A stretch of DNA of 64,000 nt from Woeseiaceae bacterium (GTDB lineage: Bacteria > Pseudomonadota > Gammaproteobacteria > Steroidobacterales > Woeseiaceae), in contig JAJFKT010000026.1 of assembly GCA_021773075.1 (NCBI GenBank), positions 310,356-374,355 on the forward strand, given 5' to 3'. Position 1 is the first letter of the stretch; every line of letters begins with the position of its first letter. Below are positions 1 to 9,047 of this stretch, one piece after another. A program made the translations under genes and the position numbers. The notes beneath the pieces were generated by a model. The model made no database searches, had not been told where the DNA came from, and was given only the letters and a program-made list of their open reading frames with translations.

Positions 1-433
1 CGAAAAAGCCATTTTCACCTGGATACCGGCCCTGCATCAGGACTTTCCACCAGTCCTCATAGGGCAACATATGAACTTTCGCGCCCAGCGCCCTTATCGC
101 GTCCAATTTGTTTTGAGGGGCGTGCTGCGGCGCATACACACGAGCCGGTATGCCAAAGTGACGGGCGACCCAGGCCAATGCCGTGCCACTATTGCCGGAA
201 CTCGCGGTGAATACGCCTGGCTCCAGCTCTTCGCTCGATGCCGATTTTACAACGTTGCCCTGGCAGCGAACTTTGAATGCACCGGTTGGCTGCAGGTTTT
301 CCAGCTTGAGAAAGATCTCTGCCGGTGCATCTGCGACGTTGAGCCTGACTAAAGGGGTACGAATGGCCAAGCCCCGAATGTTGTCTCGTGCGCGTTCAAT
401 TTCATCTAGTGTGGGTGGTCGGAGTGTTTGCAT
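1..433 (-). CDS. Threonine/serine dehydratase-like PLP fold-type II enzyme (3' part outside window)
   Basis: Not in the ORF track because it runs off the edge. Reverse-strand translation from the ATG at 433: MQTLRPPTLDEIERARDNIRGLAIRTPLVRLNVADAPAEIFLKLENLQPTGAFKVRCQGNVV...TASSGNSGTALAWVARHFGIPARVYAPQHAP; 'KLENLQPTGAFKVR' and 'SSGNSGTALAW' are typical of the IlvA/serine racemase family. Confidence 0.8.
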   Translation of the reverse strand, partial: MQTLRPPTLDEIERARDNIRGLAIRTPLVRLNVADAPAEIFLKLENLQPTGAFKVRCQGNVVKSASSEELEPGVFTASSGNSGTALAWVARHFGIPARVYAPQHAPQNKLDAIRALGAKVHMLPYEDWWKVLMQGRYPGENGFF

Positions 434-474
434 GTCAATATCGGCCCCTGCCTTTGTGATTACTGCCTTTGTTA

Positions 475-1905
475 TTATTGAGTCGAACTGAGTTCTCGAG
501 ATTCCTCGCGATACGCCTCGTCACTCATGAATTCCCGGCCCCATCCGCTGAACGCGGAAAACACCATTACCAACATTAACGCCCAACAGTAAAAAGGAAA
601 TGGAATTAATGCGACGGGCGTGAATCCTTTAACGCCGCTTTGGCTAACCTGCAAAGCGACCAGCGAGTATGGGATCAGGAGTGAGACGCTATAGGGCAAA
701 AAACCAATGATGGAAGTTGAGCTGGCGTCCAACAGATTGCCGCGCCGCCACGGGGCGATTTTGAAACGATGCCCGAGGCTATGTACAAAAGGCCCCAGGA
801 TAATCATGGCAGGTGTCCCGGCCGACGTTAGTACGTTGACCAGCAAGCTTGAGCCAACGATGGAGACCTCTGCGCGAGCTGGATTTGTCGCAACACGCTC
901 GGCTTTTTCAAGCACAAACTGGAGGAAACCACCTCTTTGCAATACGCCGACCAATGCCATTAGCAACACCGCAAAAATGCCGATTCCTACCATGCTCTTA
1001 ATGCCATCAACCACCACTCCACTCACGACAAACTGAGCTGAGTCAATCGTCAGGAGATCAGTCGGCCGTAACAGGCCACAGAGCAGCGCCAGAATTGATC
1101 CACCGAAAATGCAGAAGAGAAGAGCCGACACCAGGTGATGACCTTTCAGCATCAAATACAGCAGCATCGCCGGCGCCAGCAACATCACGAGCCCCTTTGA
1201 CTGCGCCTCAATAGGCAACGAGTTAGCGGCAGTTTCCGTTGCGTCCGCGGTCAACGCGAGAAAGACGTAAAGCATGACAGTGACCGTGCCTGCGGCCACC
1301 GCGTAACGGAGTCTGGTACGAACCACCTTGGCCACGCTGGTGCCTTGTGTATAGGCGGACACGATGGTCGTGTCGGAAACGGGCGCCAGATTGTCGCCCA
1401 GATAGGCTCCGCCAATTAGCGCACCAATCATCAGGAATGGGTCAGCTCCGAGGGAAAACCCCGCTGGGAACAGTACCGGGGTGACCGCTAATAAGGTTCC
1501 GATTGAACTGCCGGTACAAAGCGACAATAGGCCCGCAACGAAGAAGGTAATCAGTGGGTACCAGGCAGGAGACAAGAGTACCTGGGCTGCGAGCCAAATC
1601 AGGCCTTCAATAACGCCGGAGGCACCGAGCAGGGCACCGAAGATCCCGCCGAGCATCCAGGCGAGAAGCATGATGGCCATCATTGGCGAGGCTACTCCGT
1701 GGATCAACGCCTCTACATACTGGTTTTTGTCCCGCGCCAACAACAGACCAACAAACAATGAAATCAAAACGACCGGCCAGAACGCTTCGGGAAGCGAATC
1801 GCCCAGAACACCGAGCCAGAGGATGCCAACAAACATCACAATAAATGGCATAAACAAGCCGAACATACCCCCATGGAACTGGAGCAACTGTTTCGGCATT
1901 TCCAA
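475..1905 (-). CDS. NhaC-family Na+/H+ antiporter-like membrane protein
   Basis: 476 aa, many hydrophobic helices, NhaC-like 'GAYLGDNLAPVSDTTIVSA' motif. Confidence 0.8.
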   Translation of the reverse strand: MEMPKQLLQFHGGMFGLFMPFIVMFVGILWLGVLGDSLPEAFWPVVLISLFVGLLLARDKNQYVEALIHGVASPMMAIMLLAWMLGGIFGALLGASGVIEGLIWLAAQVLLSPAWYPLITFFVAGLLSLCTGSSIGTLLAVTPVLFPAGFSLGADPFLMIGALIGGAYLGDNLAPVSDTTIVSAYTQGTSVAKVVRTRLRYAVAAGTVTVMLYVFLALTADATETAANSLPIEAQSKGLVMLLAPAMLLYLMLKGHHLVSALLFCIFGGSILALLCGLLRPTDLLTIDSAQFVVSGVVVDGIKSMVGIGIFAVLLMALVGVLQRGGFLQFVLEKAERVATNPARAEVSIVGSSLLVNVLTSAGTPAMIILGPFVHSLGHRFKIAPWRRGNLLDASSTSIIGFLPYSVSLLIPYSLVALQVSQSGVKGFTPVALIPFPFYCWALMLVMVFSAFSGWGREFMSDEAYREESRELSSTQ

Positions 1906-1915
1906 TTGTGTGTGC

Positions 1916-2971
1916 CTAGTAATTAATTGATGGATTATCGCCGGGATAAATCACGCCGAGTACCAGCATGCCATCCGGGTCGGTGCTCTGCAGCGAGTGC
2001 AATTGTTTCTGCGGCAGGAAAATGACATCTCCGGCGCCAACGTCGGTCTTCACGGTGTCAGTCCACATCGTTCCCCGGCCCTGAATAATAATGATCGACT
2101 CCTCGTACAGGTGTCGGTGCGGTTCGGCCTTGGATTCCGGAATATCGCCAATGAATTGCGTCGCAGCTCTGCAACCCATGCGCTTGTCGATCAGAACCTG
2201 AAAGAACCGGTCAGCCATTGACTCGGCGTTTTCCCTGTCGATAACGGCAATGCGCTGCGGGAATTCAGAATCGAAATTGTCGCGCATGTCGCTGGAGAAA
2301 TCAGGTCGGGATTCAATGGGGCAGACGTTCAGATACATTTCCAATGGCACGTCACCCTTTTGCAGGAATTGAAATGTTTCATTTGGATGTACGACGAAAC
2401 CAGTTCGTCTCTGTACATTAAATTTGCGACCGGAGATATGCAGTTCTCCGTCACCTTCGAGTATAAAACCGACGACATAGCTGCCGCCATAACTGATTAC
2501 GGGCGAACTGCCATCCTTAACGACAGCGTAGTTCTGCGATTGATACTTGGCGCCCGTGCCTTGCGATAGAAATTCGACGTGCCGGAAATTGCCTGCTTCG
2601 CCAGCCACCATTGTCGACGGATTCACGACGAAGCAACCACCATCCAGCGTCGTCGGTTTGCCGACCTCACGAACGATATTATTGATTGCGATATTTTCCG
2701 GGCTATTCGGATCGTCGCTGGGGTATTCGTCGAGCAAGTTGTTGTGTGCGCCATCGCAGAACGGAGCTGATCCGGTATGTTTGCAGCCGCAAAAGAGTAC
2801 GTCCTCGTCGGACTTGGCAACGTATCGGACCGGCATGAATTCAGTGTCGCGATGCGAGCCGTCGCAGAGCGGCTGTTTCTTGCTGCGCCCGCAGGAACAC
2901 CAGAGATAACTCTTGCCTTTTTTTACTTCAAAGAAATACGGCTTGTATTTTGGAATTTCTGGAATCGCCAC
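1916..2971 (-). CDS. Fusion protein: two CDGSH iron-sulfur motifs followed by a bicupin region
   Basis: CSCGRSKKQPLCDGSH and CGCKHTGSAPFCDGAH at the N-terminus; C-terminal cupin-like 'PHRHLYEESIIIIQGRGTMWTD...VGAGDVIFLPQKQLHSLQ'. Confidence 0.82.
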   Translation of the reverse strand: MAIPEIPKYKPYFFEVKKGKSYLWCSCGRSKKQPLCDGSHRDTEFMPVRYVAKSDEDVLFCGCKHTGSAPFCDGAHNNLLDEYPSDDPNSPENIAINNIVREVGKPTTLDGGCFVVNPSTMVAGEAGNFRHVEFLSQGTGAKYQSQNYAVVKDGSSPVISYGGSYVVGFILEGDGELHISGRKFNVQRRTGFVVHPNETFQFLQKGDVPLEMYLNVCPIESRPDFSSDMRDNFDSEFPQRIAVIDRENAESMADRFFQVLIDKRMGCRAATQFIGDIPESKAEPHRHLYEESIIIIQGRGTMWTDTVKTDVGAGDVIFLPQKQLHSLQSTDPDGMLVLGVIYPGDNPSINY

Positions 2972-3000
2972 GTGAAAACCCGTCCGCTAATGAGTGCAAC

Positions 3001-4182
3001 TTAGACCAAGAGATGTCTCTGCTTACGCAAAGCTCCAAATAAGGTATCGATGTCGTCATGATCGTTGTAGAAATGGGGCGCGATTCGCAGGTTGTTGAAT
3101 CGGCCCGAGGTCACGATGCCCTGATTTTCAAGCGCACTAACGAGGGCATTCTCATCATGGGTGCGAATCGTGATCATCGCGCCGTGCCTGCCCGGCTCGG
3201 TCGGCACTGCCAACGAATAGCCCGCGGCTTGTGCCTCATGAATAATGGCTTCCGTCAATTCCACAATTCGTGCTTCGATTGCTGGCATACCGATCCGAGC
3301 TAGAATCTTGAGTCCGGCTTCCGCGGCATAGCAATTTGGAATTGGCGGGGTACCCATCTCAAAGCGGCGGGCGTTTGGAGCGGGGTCATAACTGCTTGTA
3401 TTCATCGCGAAAATATCAGACTGGGCAAACCACCCTGTTACCGTCGGTAGCAATGTCTCGATCAGCGCCTCTCGGACGTACAAAAATCCGATGCCAGCTG
3501 TACCTATCAGGTACTTGACCATGCCGCCAACGACGAAGTCGGGTTGGTAATCGGTTACCTTAAAGTCAATGCTGCCCAGACCCTGGTAGCCGTCGACCAA
3601 CAAAAGTGCACCTTTGCGATGGGCTATCTCCGCGATGGCTGGCATATCGAGTCTGGCGCCGTTGCGAAAACAAACCTGAGTCAAGGCAACAATCAGCGTG
3701 TCGTCATCGATTGCTGCCTCGAATCGTTCTACCGGTATATAGCCGTCTTCTTCGGCAACACGTATGACCCTGGCGCCACGCTGTTCCTGCGCGTACCAGA
3801 TTTGCGCGTTGGTCGGAAACTCGAGATCGCCAATGACGACTTTGTTGCGTGTCTGGCCAAAATCCAACGCGCTCGCTATTGAGTTAATGCCGGCCGATGC
3901 TGACGCCGTGACTGCAACTTCATCTTCTTTGGCACCCAGAAATTGAGCAAGCGCTCTGCGAACACCCTCATTTTTTTCGACCCAATAATTCCAGTCGGTG
4001 CCCCTTTCCAAGCGATCATCTACGTAATGTTGTAAGGCTTGTACGACGTCTGTAGCAAGTGCCCCATAGGCGCAATTGTTGAGATAGGTCTTCTTTTCGA
4101 GCACGGGAAACATCGACCGAAAACCGGCCCAATCGGGTGATGTTGTTGTTGGAAGTGTTTGTTGCATTGTGGTCTTGATCAA
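3001..4182 (-). CDS. Class V aminotransferase (cysteine desulfurase/isopenicillin-N epimerase-like)
   Basis: 393 aa; 'LLVDGYQGLGSIDFKVTDYQPDFVVGGMVKYLIGTAGIGFLYVRE' PLP-binding region. Confidence 0.85.
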   Translation of the reverse strand: MIKTTMQQTLPTTTSPDWAGFRSMFPVLEKKTYLNNCAYGALATDVVQALQHYVDDRLERGTDWNYWVEKNEGVRRALAQFLGAKEDEVAVTASASAGINSIASALDFGQTRNKVVIGDLEFPTNAQIWYAQEQRGARVIRVAEEDGYIPVERFEAAIDDDTLIVALTQVCFRNGARLDMPAIAEIAHRKGALLLVDGYQGLGSIDFKVTDYQPDFVVGGMVKYLIGTAGIGFLYVREALIETLLPTVTGWFAQSDIFAMNTSSYDPAPNARRFEMGTPPIPNCYAAEAGLKILARIGMPAIEARIVELTEAIIHEAQAAGYSLAVPTEPGRHGAMITIRTHDENALVSALENQGIVTSGRFNNLRIAPHFYNDHDDIDTLFGALRKQRHLLV

Positions 4183-4235
4183 GTCGACAAGGTCGATTGC
4201 TCGGTCGCCTAGAGAAATTACATGAAATCGTATAT

Positions 4236-4277
4236 ATTATCAACATTGCATGAGACGTATTCAGGAGAGTTGATAAT
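4236..4277. promoter_or_regulatory. Perfect 9-bp inverted repeat (ATTATCAAC ... GTTGATAAT) bracketing the MarR-gene ribosome-binding site
   Basis: Arms 4236-4244 and 4269-4277; lies between the divergent aminotransferase and marR genes and overlaps the marR start codon. Confidence 0.45.
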
Positions 4278-4728
4278 GCCTACCAGAGGGCGAGGTGACA
4301 AATGGCTCCGTGGCTTTGTGCCATATCTTTTGTATCGAATTTCAAACCAACTCAACATGGGCATACGCAGCAAGTTGCGCAAGTCGGGAATCAATATCGC
4401 CCGATGGCGTGTACTGAGTGTTCTGCAAGCGCATGGAGAAATCAATCTCGGTCGCATCGTTGAGCTGACGGTTATGGAACAGCCATCGGTGAGCCGCATC
4501 GTTACCCAACTGGTCGAAGAAGGCCTGGTGAGACGAAAAGTCTCGAAGGCGGACTCGCGATATGTGCTGGTCCGGCTTACCGCTGCCGGCGAAAAGGCAT
4601 TCATGAATATCTATCCAACTGCGAAGGCGCATCAGGACCTGGCATTGGGTGGCTTTACAAAAACGGAAATTCGTACTCTGATCGGGTATTTGAATCGAAT
4701 ACAGGAGAACATTGAGGCCGATCAATGA
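4276..4728 (+). CDS. MarR-family transcriptional regulator
   Basis: wHTH pattern 'VMEQPSVSRIVTQLVEEGLVRRKVSKADSRYVLVRLTAAG'; ATG at 4276 preceded by AGGAGA. Confidence 0.88.
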   Translation: MPTRGRGDKWLRGFVPYLLYRISNQLNMGIRSKLRKSGINIARWRVLSVLQAHGEINLGRIVELTVMEQPSVSRIVTQLVEEGLVRRKVSKADSRYVLVRLTAAGEKAFMNIYPTAKAHQDLALGGFTKTEIRTLIGYLNRIQENIEADQ

Positions 4729-6290
4729 GGGCATGTTACGTGCTGATAGGTTTGTTGTTGAGCACAGCGGCCTGCGCAGCAGACAAACGCCCGAATATCG
4801 TATTAATCGTTTCTGACAATCAAAGCCAGAGCCTGTTGGGAACCTACGGCAATACCGAAATACTGACGCCAAACATCGACCGACTCGCGGCAGAAGGCGT
4901 GAGATTTGACCACGCCTATGCGGTCAGCGGCGTCTGCTCGCCGACCAGAGCCACCTTGCTAACCGGCTTACTGCCATCACAACACGGGGTGCATGTTGCG
5001 TTGCAGGCACAGGTTGATGTCAATGATTGGTCGGTGATCGAGGAGTATCGAAACCTTCCGCAGACATTGAAAAGCGCGGGTTATACGACCGGTCTCGTTG
5101 GCAAATACCACCTGGGGGAATATCAGGATCCGCAACTGGGGTTTGACTTCTGGGTCACATTTCCCGGTGGACATACGACGACCTTTTACGATGAAGTCGT
5201 CGTTGATAACGGCAAAACGTTTCATACCGAAAAACATCTGACTGATTATTGGACCGAGCGAGCTATCGACTTCATAAAGCAGCGCTCGGCTGACCAGCCG
5301 TTCTTTCTTTTGCTGACCTACAACGGCCCCTATATGTTGCCGCCGACAGTGACGATGAAACCGAGTAACCGTTACGCGGAATACTATGAAGCAAATCCGC
5401 CCTCGTTTCCGCAGGAGCCGGTGCACCCGTTTCTCAAGACCTGGGCGACAGGCCGGGGACCGAGCGGGTTGATGGTGCGTGAGGGCACGACCGCCTGGAC
5501 AGCGATTGGCGCGCTCAACAACAAGACGGCAATGATCAATGCCGCGGCTGAAACGGCGATGGTTGATGACGGTGTAGGAAGTATTCTGGACGTTTTGGAA
5601 GCGGAAGGTATTGGCAACGATACGCTGGTGATCTACACGTCGGATCAGGGTGCATCGTATGGCCACCATGGCCTCTGGGGTAATACGTCCTGGTCGTTTC
5701 CGTTCGCCGCGTACGAAATAAACATGCAGATTCCGTTGATTTTTAACCAGCCAGAACGAATTCCGGCAGGTGGAGCTGTTGAGCGTATGATTGGTCAGGT
5801 CGATTTGATGCCGACCCTGCTTGAATACATCGGCCTCGGTGATACTGATATTGCGAACAGCCCAGGCAAGAGCTTTGTGGCAGCACTGCATGGCGAAACT
5901 ATGGAGTGGAACGACGTTGTTTACTTCGAGTTCGTAACATCAAGGGCGATCCAGACGCCGGAATGGAAGTACATCAGTCGGTTTCCCTCGACCGACCCGA
6001 AAGAACTCTATGACCTCAGGACGGATCCGGGTGAGGCCGTAAACCTGATCGACTCCGTTGCTCATGCCGAGATTGTTGCTGTGCTTGATACACAGCTATC
6101 AGCCTATTTTGACGAGCACGCCGATCCGAAGCACGATCTTTGGCGCGGAGGAACCGCGAAAGGTCGTTTGCTCGATGAACATTATGGTCGTGACGATATC
6201 TTTCGCGATCGATTTGCAGATTGGCGAGAACCATATGTGGAAAAAGCAACACCGTTTGACCATTCATTGCTTGATAAAACATATGATTAA
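4725..6290 (+). CDS. Exported arylsulfatase-like type I sulfatase
   Basis: Signal peptide; 'RPNIVLIVSDNQSQSLLGTYGN', formylglycine motif 'CSPTRATLLTG'; ATGA overlap with marR. Confidence 0.92.
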   Translation: MRACYVLIGLLLSTAACAADKRPNIVLIVSDNQSQSLLGTYGNTEILTPNIDRLAAEGVRFDHAYAVSGVCSPTRATLLTGLLPSQHGVHVALQAQVDVNDWSVIEEYRNLPQTLKSAGYTTGLVGKYHLGEYQDPQLGFDFWVTFPGGHTTTFYDEVVVDNGKTFHTEKHLTDYWTERAIDFIKQRSADQPFFLLLTYNGPYMLPPTVTMKPSNRYAEYYEANPPSFPQEPVHPFLKTWATGRGPSGLMVREGTTAWTAIGALNNKTAMINAAAETAMVDDGVGSILDVLEAEGIGNDTLVIYTSDQGASYGHHGLWGNTSWSFPFAAYEINMQIPLIFNQPERIPAGGAVERMIGQVDLMPTLLEYIGLGDTDIANSPGKSFVAALHGETMEWNDVVYFEFVTSRAIQTPEWKYISRFPSTDPKELYDLRTDPGEAVNLIDSVAHAEIVAVLDTQLSAYFDEHADPKHDLWRGGTAKGRLLDEHYGRDDIFRDRFADWREPYVEKATPFDHSLLDKTYD

Positions 6291-6367
6291 GCATATTGTT
6301 GGTGGCAGGGTTTTATCGTAGTTGCGCATAAGCAACACAAATGAAGACTTTATTCGGAGGGGAAATC

Positions 6368-8866
6368 ATGAGGTATCGAACTACAGGTGCGACCGCACTT
6401 TCGTTGGCGACCGTACTTTTGCTGGGTTGTGTTGGTGCGGCCTTTGCACAGGACAGCGACGGCGCCGCTGCAATCGAAGAAATCGTCGTGACGTCCCGTA
6501 AGTTGGGTGCAGAAAGATTGCAGGACATTCCTGCCGCGATTAGTGCTCTGGACAGGAATGCGCTCGAAGAGGCCATGGTTGTGGATTTCGAGGACTTCGC
6601 ACGCCAGGTTCCCGGATTGACATTTCTCGATACCAGTCCCGGCGAGCGACGCTACGTTATCCGTGGTGTTCAGTCCGCAGGCCAGCAGCAGGTTGCAGTG
6701 TACTATGACGAAGTTCCGTTGCCGGGTGTGCAGAGTTCTACCTCCGACAGTGGCTCCCAAACAACGGATTTGAAACTTTACGATATGGAGCGCGTGGAAG
6801 TCCTTCGCGGTCCGCAGGGCACCGTCTTCGGCGCGAATTCTCAAGGCGGTACCGTGCGATTCATCACGGCACAACCGATTCTCGGCAAATTCGAGGGTTA
6901 CGCCAGTGCAGAGCTGTCGCGAACCACGCCTTCGGGCAGCAATAACAGCGCTATTCAAGCCGTCTTCAACGTGCCGGTTACCGAAAATTTTGCGGCCCGC
7001 GTGCTTGTTTATGATGGCGAAGATGCAGGCTACATCGATAACAATAGATGCCGCGCCACCAACCCTGCCGAAGATCCACGAGCCGCGGGAGTTCAGTTGT
7101 CCTGTTTGAGCCAGGAAGATTACAACTGGGTTGAAACAACGGGCTTTCGTACGAACCTTTTGTGGGAGGCAAGTGAAAACGCAACTTTCAAAGGGCAGTT
7201 CTGGTGGCAGGATCGACAGACAGGTGGCGATTCGCGATACCACCCGTTTGATGCTTTTAACGCGGATCCGTCGGACCCGGTCTATGCTGGGAACTCTGAT
7301 TCAGTTGCAGGCTTTGCCTTTTTCCAGGAAGGTAAATTCCAGAGCGGCGACTTTGCTCTAACACCAAAGCCTGACGAGCAAACGCTTTTCAGTTTGTCGG
7401 GTGAGTTTGGTTTGCCGTTCGCTGATTTGACGGCAACGATATCGCACTATGAGCGAGATTTTGACTTTAAGTTCGACTCGACATGGATTGTTACTTTCCT
7501 CCTTCAGGATGGCATCTCAGACGGGTTGCCTGCCTGTGATGCGGCAGGTCAAACAACACCGGAATGCCTAAGGGCAGATCTACTCTTTGCACTGACGGAT
7601 CAGAAGCAAAAACTGGAGCAGGATGCTTTCGAGTTTCGATTTAACTCGAAGGACACGGACGCAGCGATTCAATGGGTAGTCGGCGGATTTTTCCGTAATC
7701 GTGAAAGTACTTTCCAAAGCTTCGTACCGGTGATCAACACCGACGGCGTTACCTTTAGCCCGGCAGTACCGCCAACGCTGCCACCGCCAAATGCAATCGG
7801 TTCAGGCGTTCCGGGCTGCCATCCTTGTGTATTTGCTCGTACGGATAACAAGGATATTGATGAAACAGCGGTGTTTGGCGAGATTAACTGGGCAATCAGC
7901 GATTCCTTCGATCTGAATATTGGAGCACGTTGGTTCGACGTCGATCAGAGTGAGGTCGGCTTCACCAATTTCCAGTTTGCTGCCTTTGGTTCGAATCCTC
8001 CGGATCCGTCGACGCCAACAGGCGCTACACCGCCGAGCGTGAACACGCTAAGCGATAGCGAGGTACCCTGGAAAATAGCGCTTGCGTGGCACGCTTCGGA
8101 CAACACAACAGCCTATGGTGTTCGCTCAAACGGCTTTAGACTTGGTGGTACCAATAACCGCGGTATTGGCAATATCGTCATACCTGAGACCTTTGATGCC
8201 GACGAATTAACCAACTACGAATTTGGCGTCAAGACCACATTTTCGGAAAGAAGGACTGCGTTGAACGCGTCGGTATTCTTAATGGACTGGGAAAATTTGC
8301 AGGTCGCGGGAAATGATGTCACGGGTGCATTTGGATTCATCGGCAATGCAGGATCAGCCGAAATTCAGGGCATCGAAGTCGACATTAACACCTTGCTTAC
8401 TGACAACTTTCGGTTTACGGGCCAAGTTACGTACCTCAACAAGTTCGAGCTAACCGAAGATCAGGTGACGACGGACTTTCAGGCCAATGGCGTGAAGGGA
8501 GACAATATTCCCCGAATACCGGAACTGACAGCATCATTCACCGCGCAATACAGCTTTGATTTGCCAGTCGCGGATTGGGCCGGAAGCGCAAGGTTGGAGG
8601 GCAGCTTTACTGACGAGTCATTTACGACATTGAGCGCGACCGACTCTGCTCGTCGATTCCAGGATTCGTATTCGATCTTTAACGCACGTGCAAATTTTCG
8701 AAATGACGATCTGGATCTCGATCTGACAGTGTTTGTTGAGAATATTTTTGACGAGGACGGTGACGTGTTTATCGGTGGCGGTACCGGCGGCGAGCCAACC
8801 AGCAAAGTAACCAACCGCCCACAAACCGTTGGTGTTCAGATTACCAAAGGTTTCGGTCGCGACTAG
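6368..8866 (+). CDS. TonB-dependent receptor
   Basis: Signal peptide from ATG 6368 with GGAGGGG SD; TonB box-like 'IEEIVVTSRK', plug 'VEVLRGPQGTVFGANSQGGTVRFIT', C-terminal beta-barrel. Confidence 0.93.
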   Translation: MRYRTTGATALSLATVLLLGCVGAAFAQDSDGAAAIEEIVVTSRKLGAERLQDIPAAISALDRNALEEAMVVDFEDFARQVPGLTFLDTSPGERRYVIRGVQSAGQQQVAVYYDEVPLPGVQSSTSDSGSQTTDLKLYDMERVEVLRGPQGTVFGANSQGGTVRFITAQPILGKFEGYASAELSRTTPSGSNNSAIQAVFNVPVTENFAARVLVYDGEDAGYIDNNRCRATNPAEDPRAAGVQLSCLSQEDYNWVETTGFRTNLLWEASENATFKGQFWWQDRQTGGDSRYHPFDAFNADPSDPVYAGNSDSVAGFAFFQEGKFQSGDFALTPKPDEQTLFSLSGEFGLPFADLTATISHYERDFDFKFDSTWIVTFLLQDGISDGLPACDAAGQTTPECLRADLLFALTDQKQKLEQDAFEFRFNSKDTDAAIQWVVGGFFRNRESTFQSFVPVINTDGVTFSPAVPPTLPPPNAIGSGVPGCHPCVFARTDNKDIDETAVFGEINWAISDSFDLNIGARWFDVDQSEVGFTNFQFAAFGSNPPDPSTPTGATPPSVNTLSDSEVPWKIALAWHASDNTTAYGVRSNGFRLGGTNNRGIGNIVIPETFDADELTNYEFGVKTTFSERRTALNASVFLMDWENLQVAGNDVTGAFGFIGNAGSAEIQGIEVDINTLLTDNFRFTGQVTYLNKFELTEDQVTTDFQANGVKGDNIPRIPELTASFTAQYSFDLPVADWAGSARLEGSFTDESFTTLSATDSARRFQDSYSIFNARANFRNDDLDLDLTVFVENIFDEDGDVFIGGGTGGEPTSKVTNRPQTVGVQITKGFGRD

Positions 8867-8877
8867 CGACGGGCGCA

Positions 8878-8896
8878 GCTGACTGCAAGTGTCAGC
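8878..8896 (+). terminator. Hairpin just downstream of the TonB receptor stop codon (weak terminator candidate)
   Basis: GCTGAC-TGCAAGT-GTCAGC followed by CTTT; no strong U tract. Confidence 0.3.
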
Positions 8897-9047
8897 CTTT
8901 AGCTCTAGCCTTTGTTGAGGGCAACCACTACTTAGAATGCGGTGGTTGGTTGTCCTCATTAACGGCAGAAGCGGCTGCGTCAGCGTCGTGTATCAATATC
9001 AAGAGTCAGTAGTCCCCAGAAACGCAAAAATCATCAAGGGTAAAAGC

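Noticed and set aside
4977-5891. 304-aa reverse ORF opposite the sulfatase gene
   Set aside because: Lies entirely antisense to a well-supported sulfatase; no recognisable domain; typical shadow ORF in high-GC coding sequence.
6350-7243. 297-aa reverse ORF opposite the first TonB receptor
   Set aside because: Fully antisense to a clear TonB receptor with signal peptide and plug motifs; composition not protein-like.
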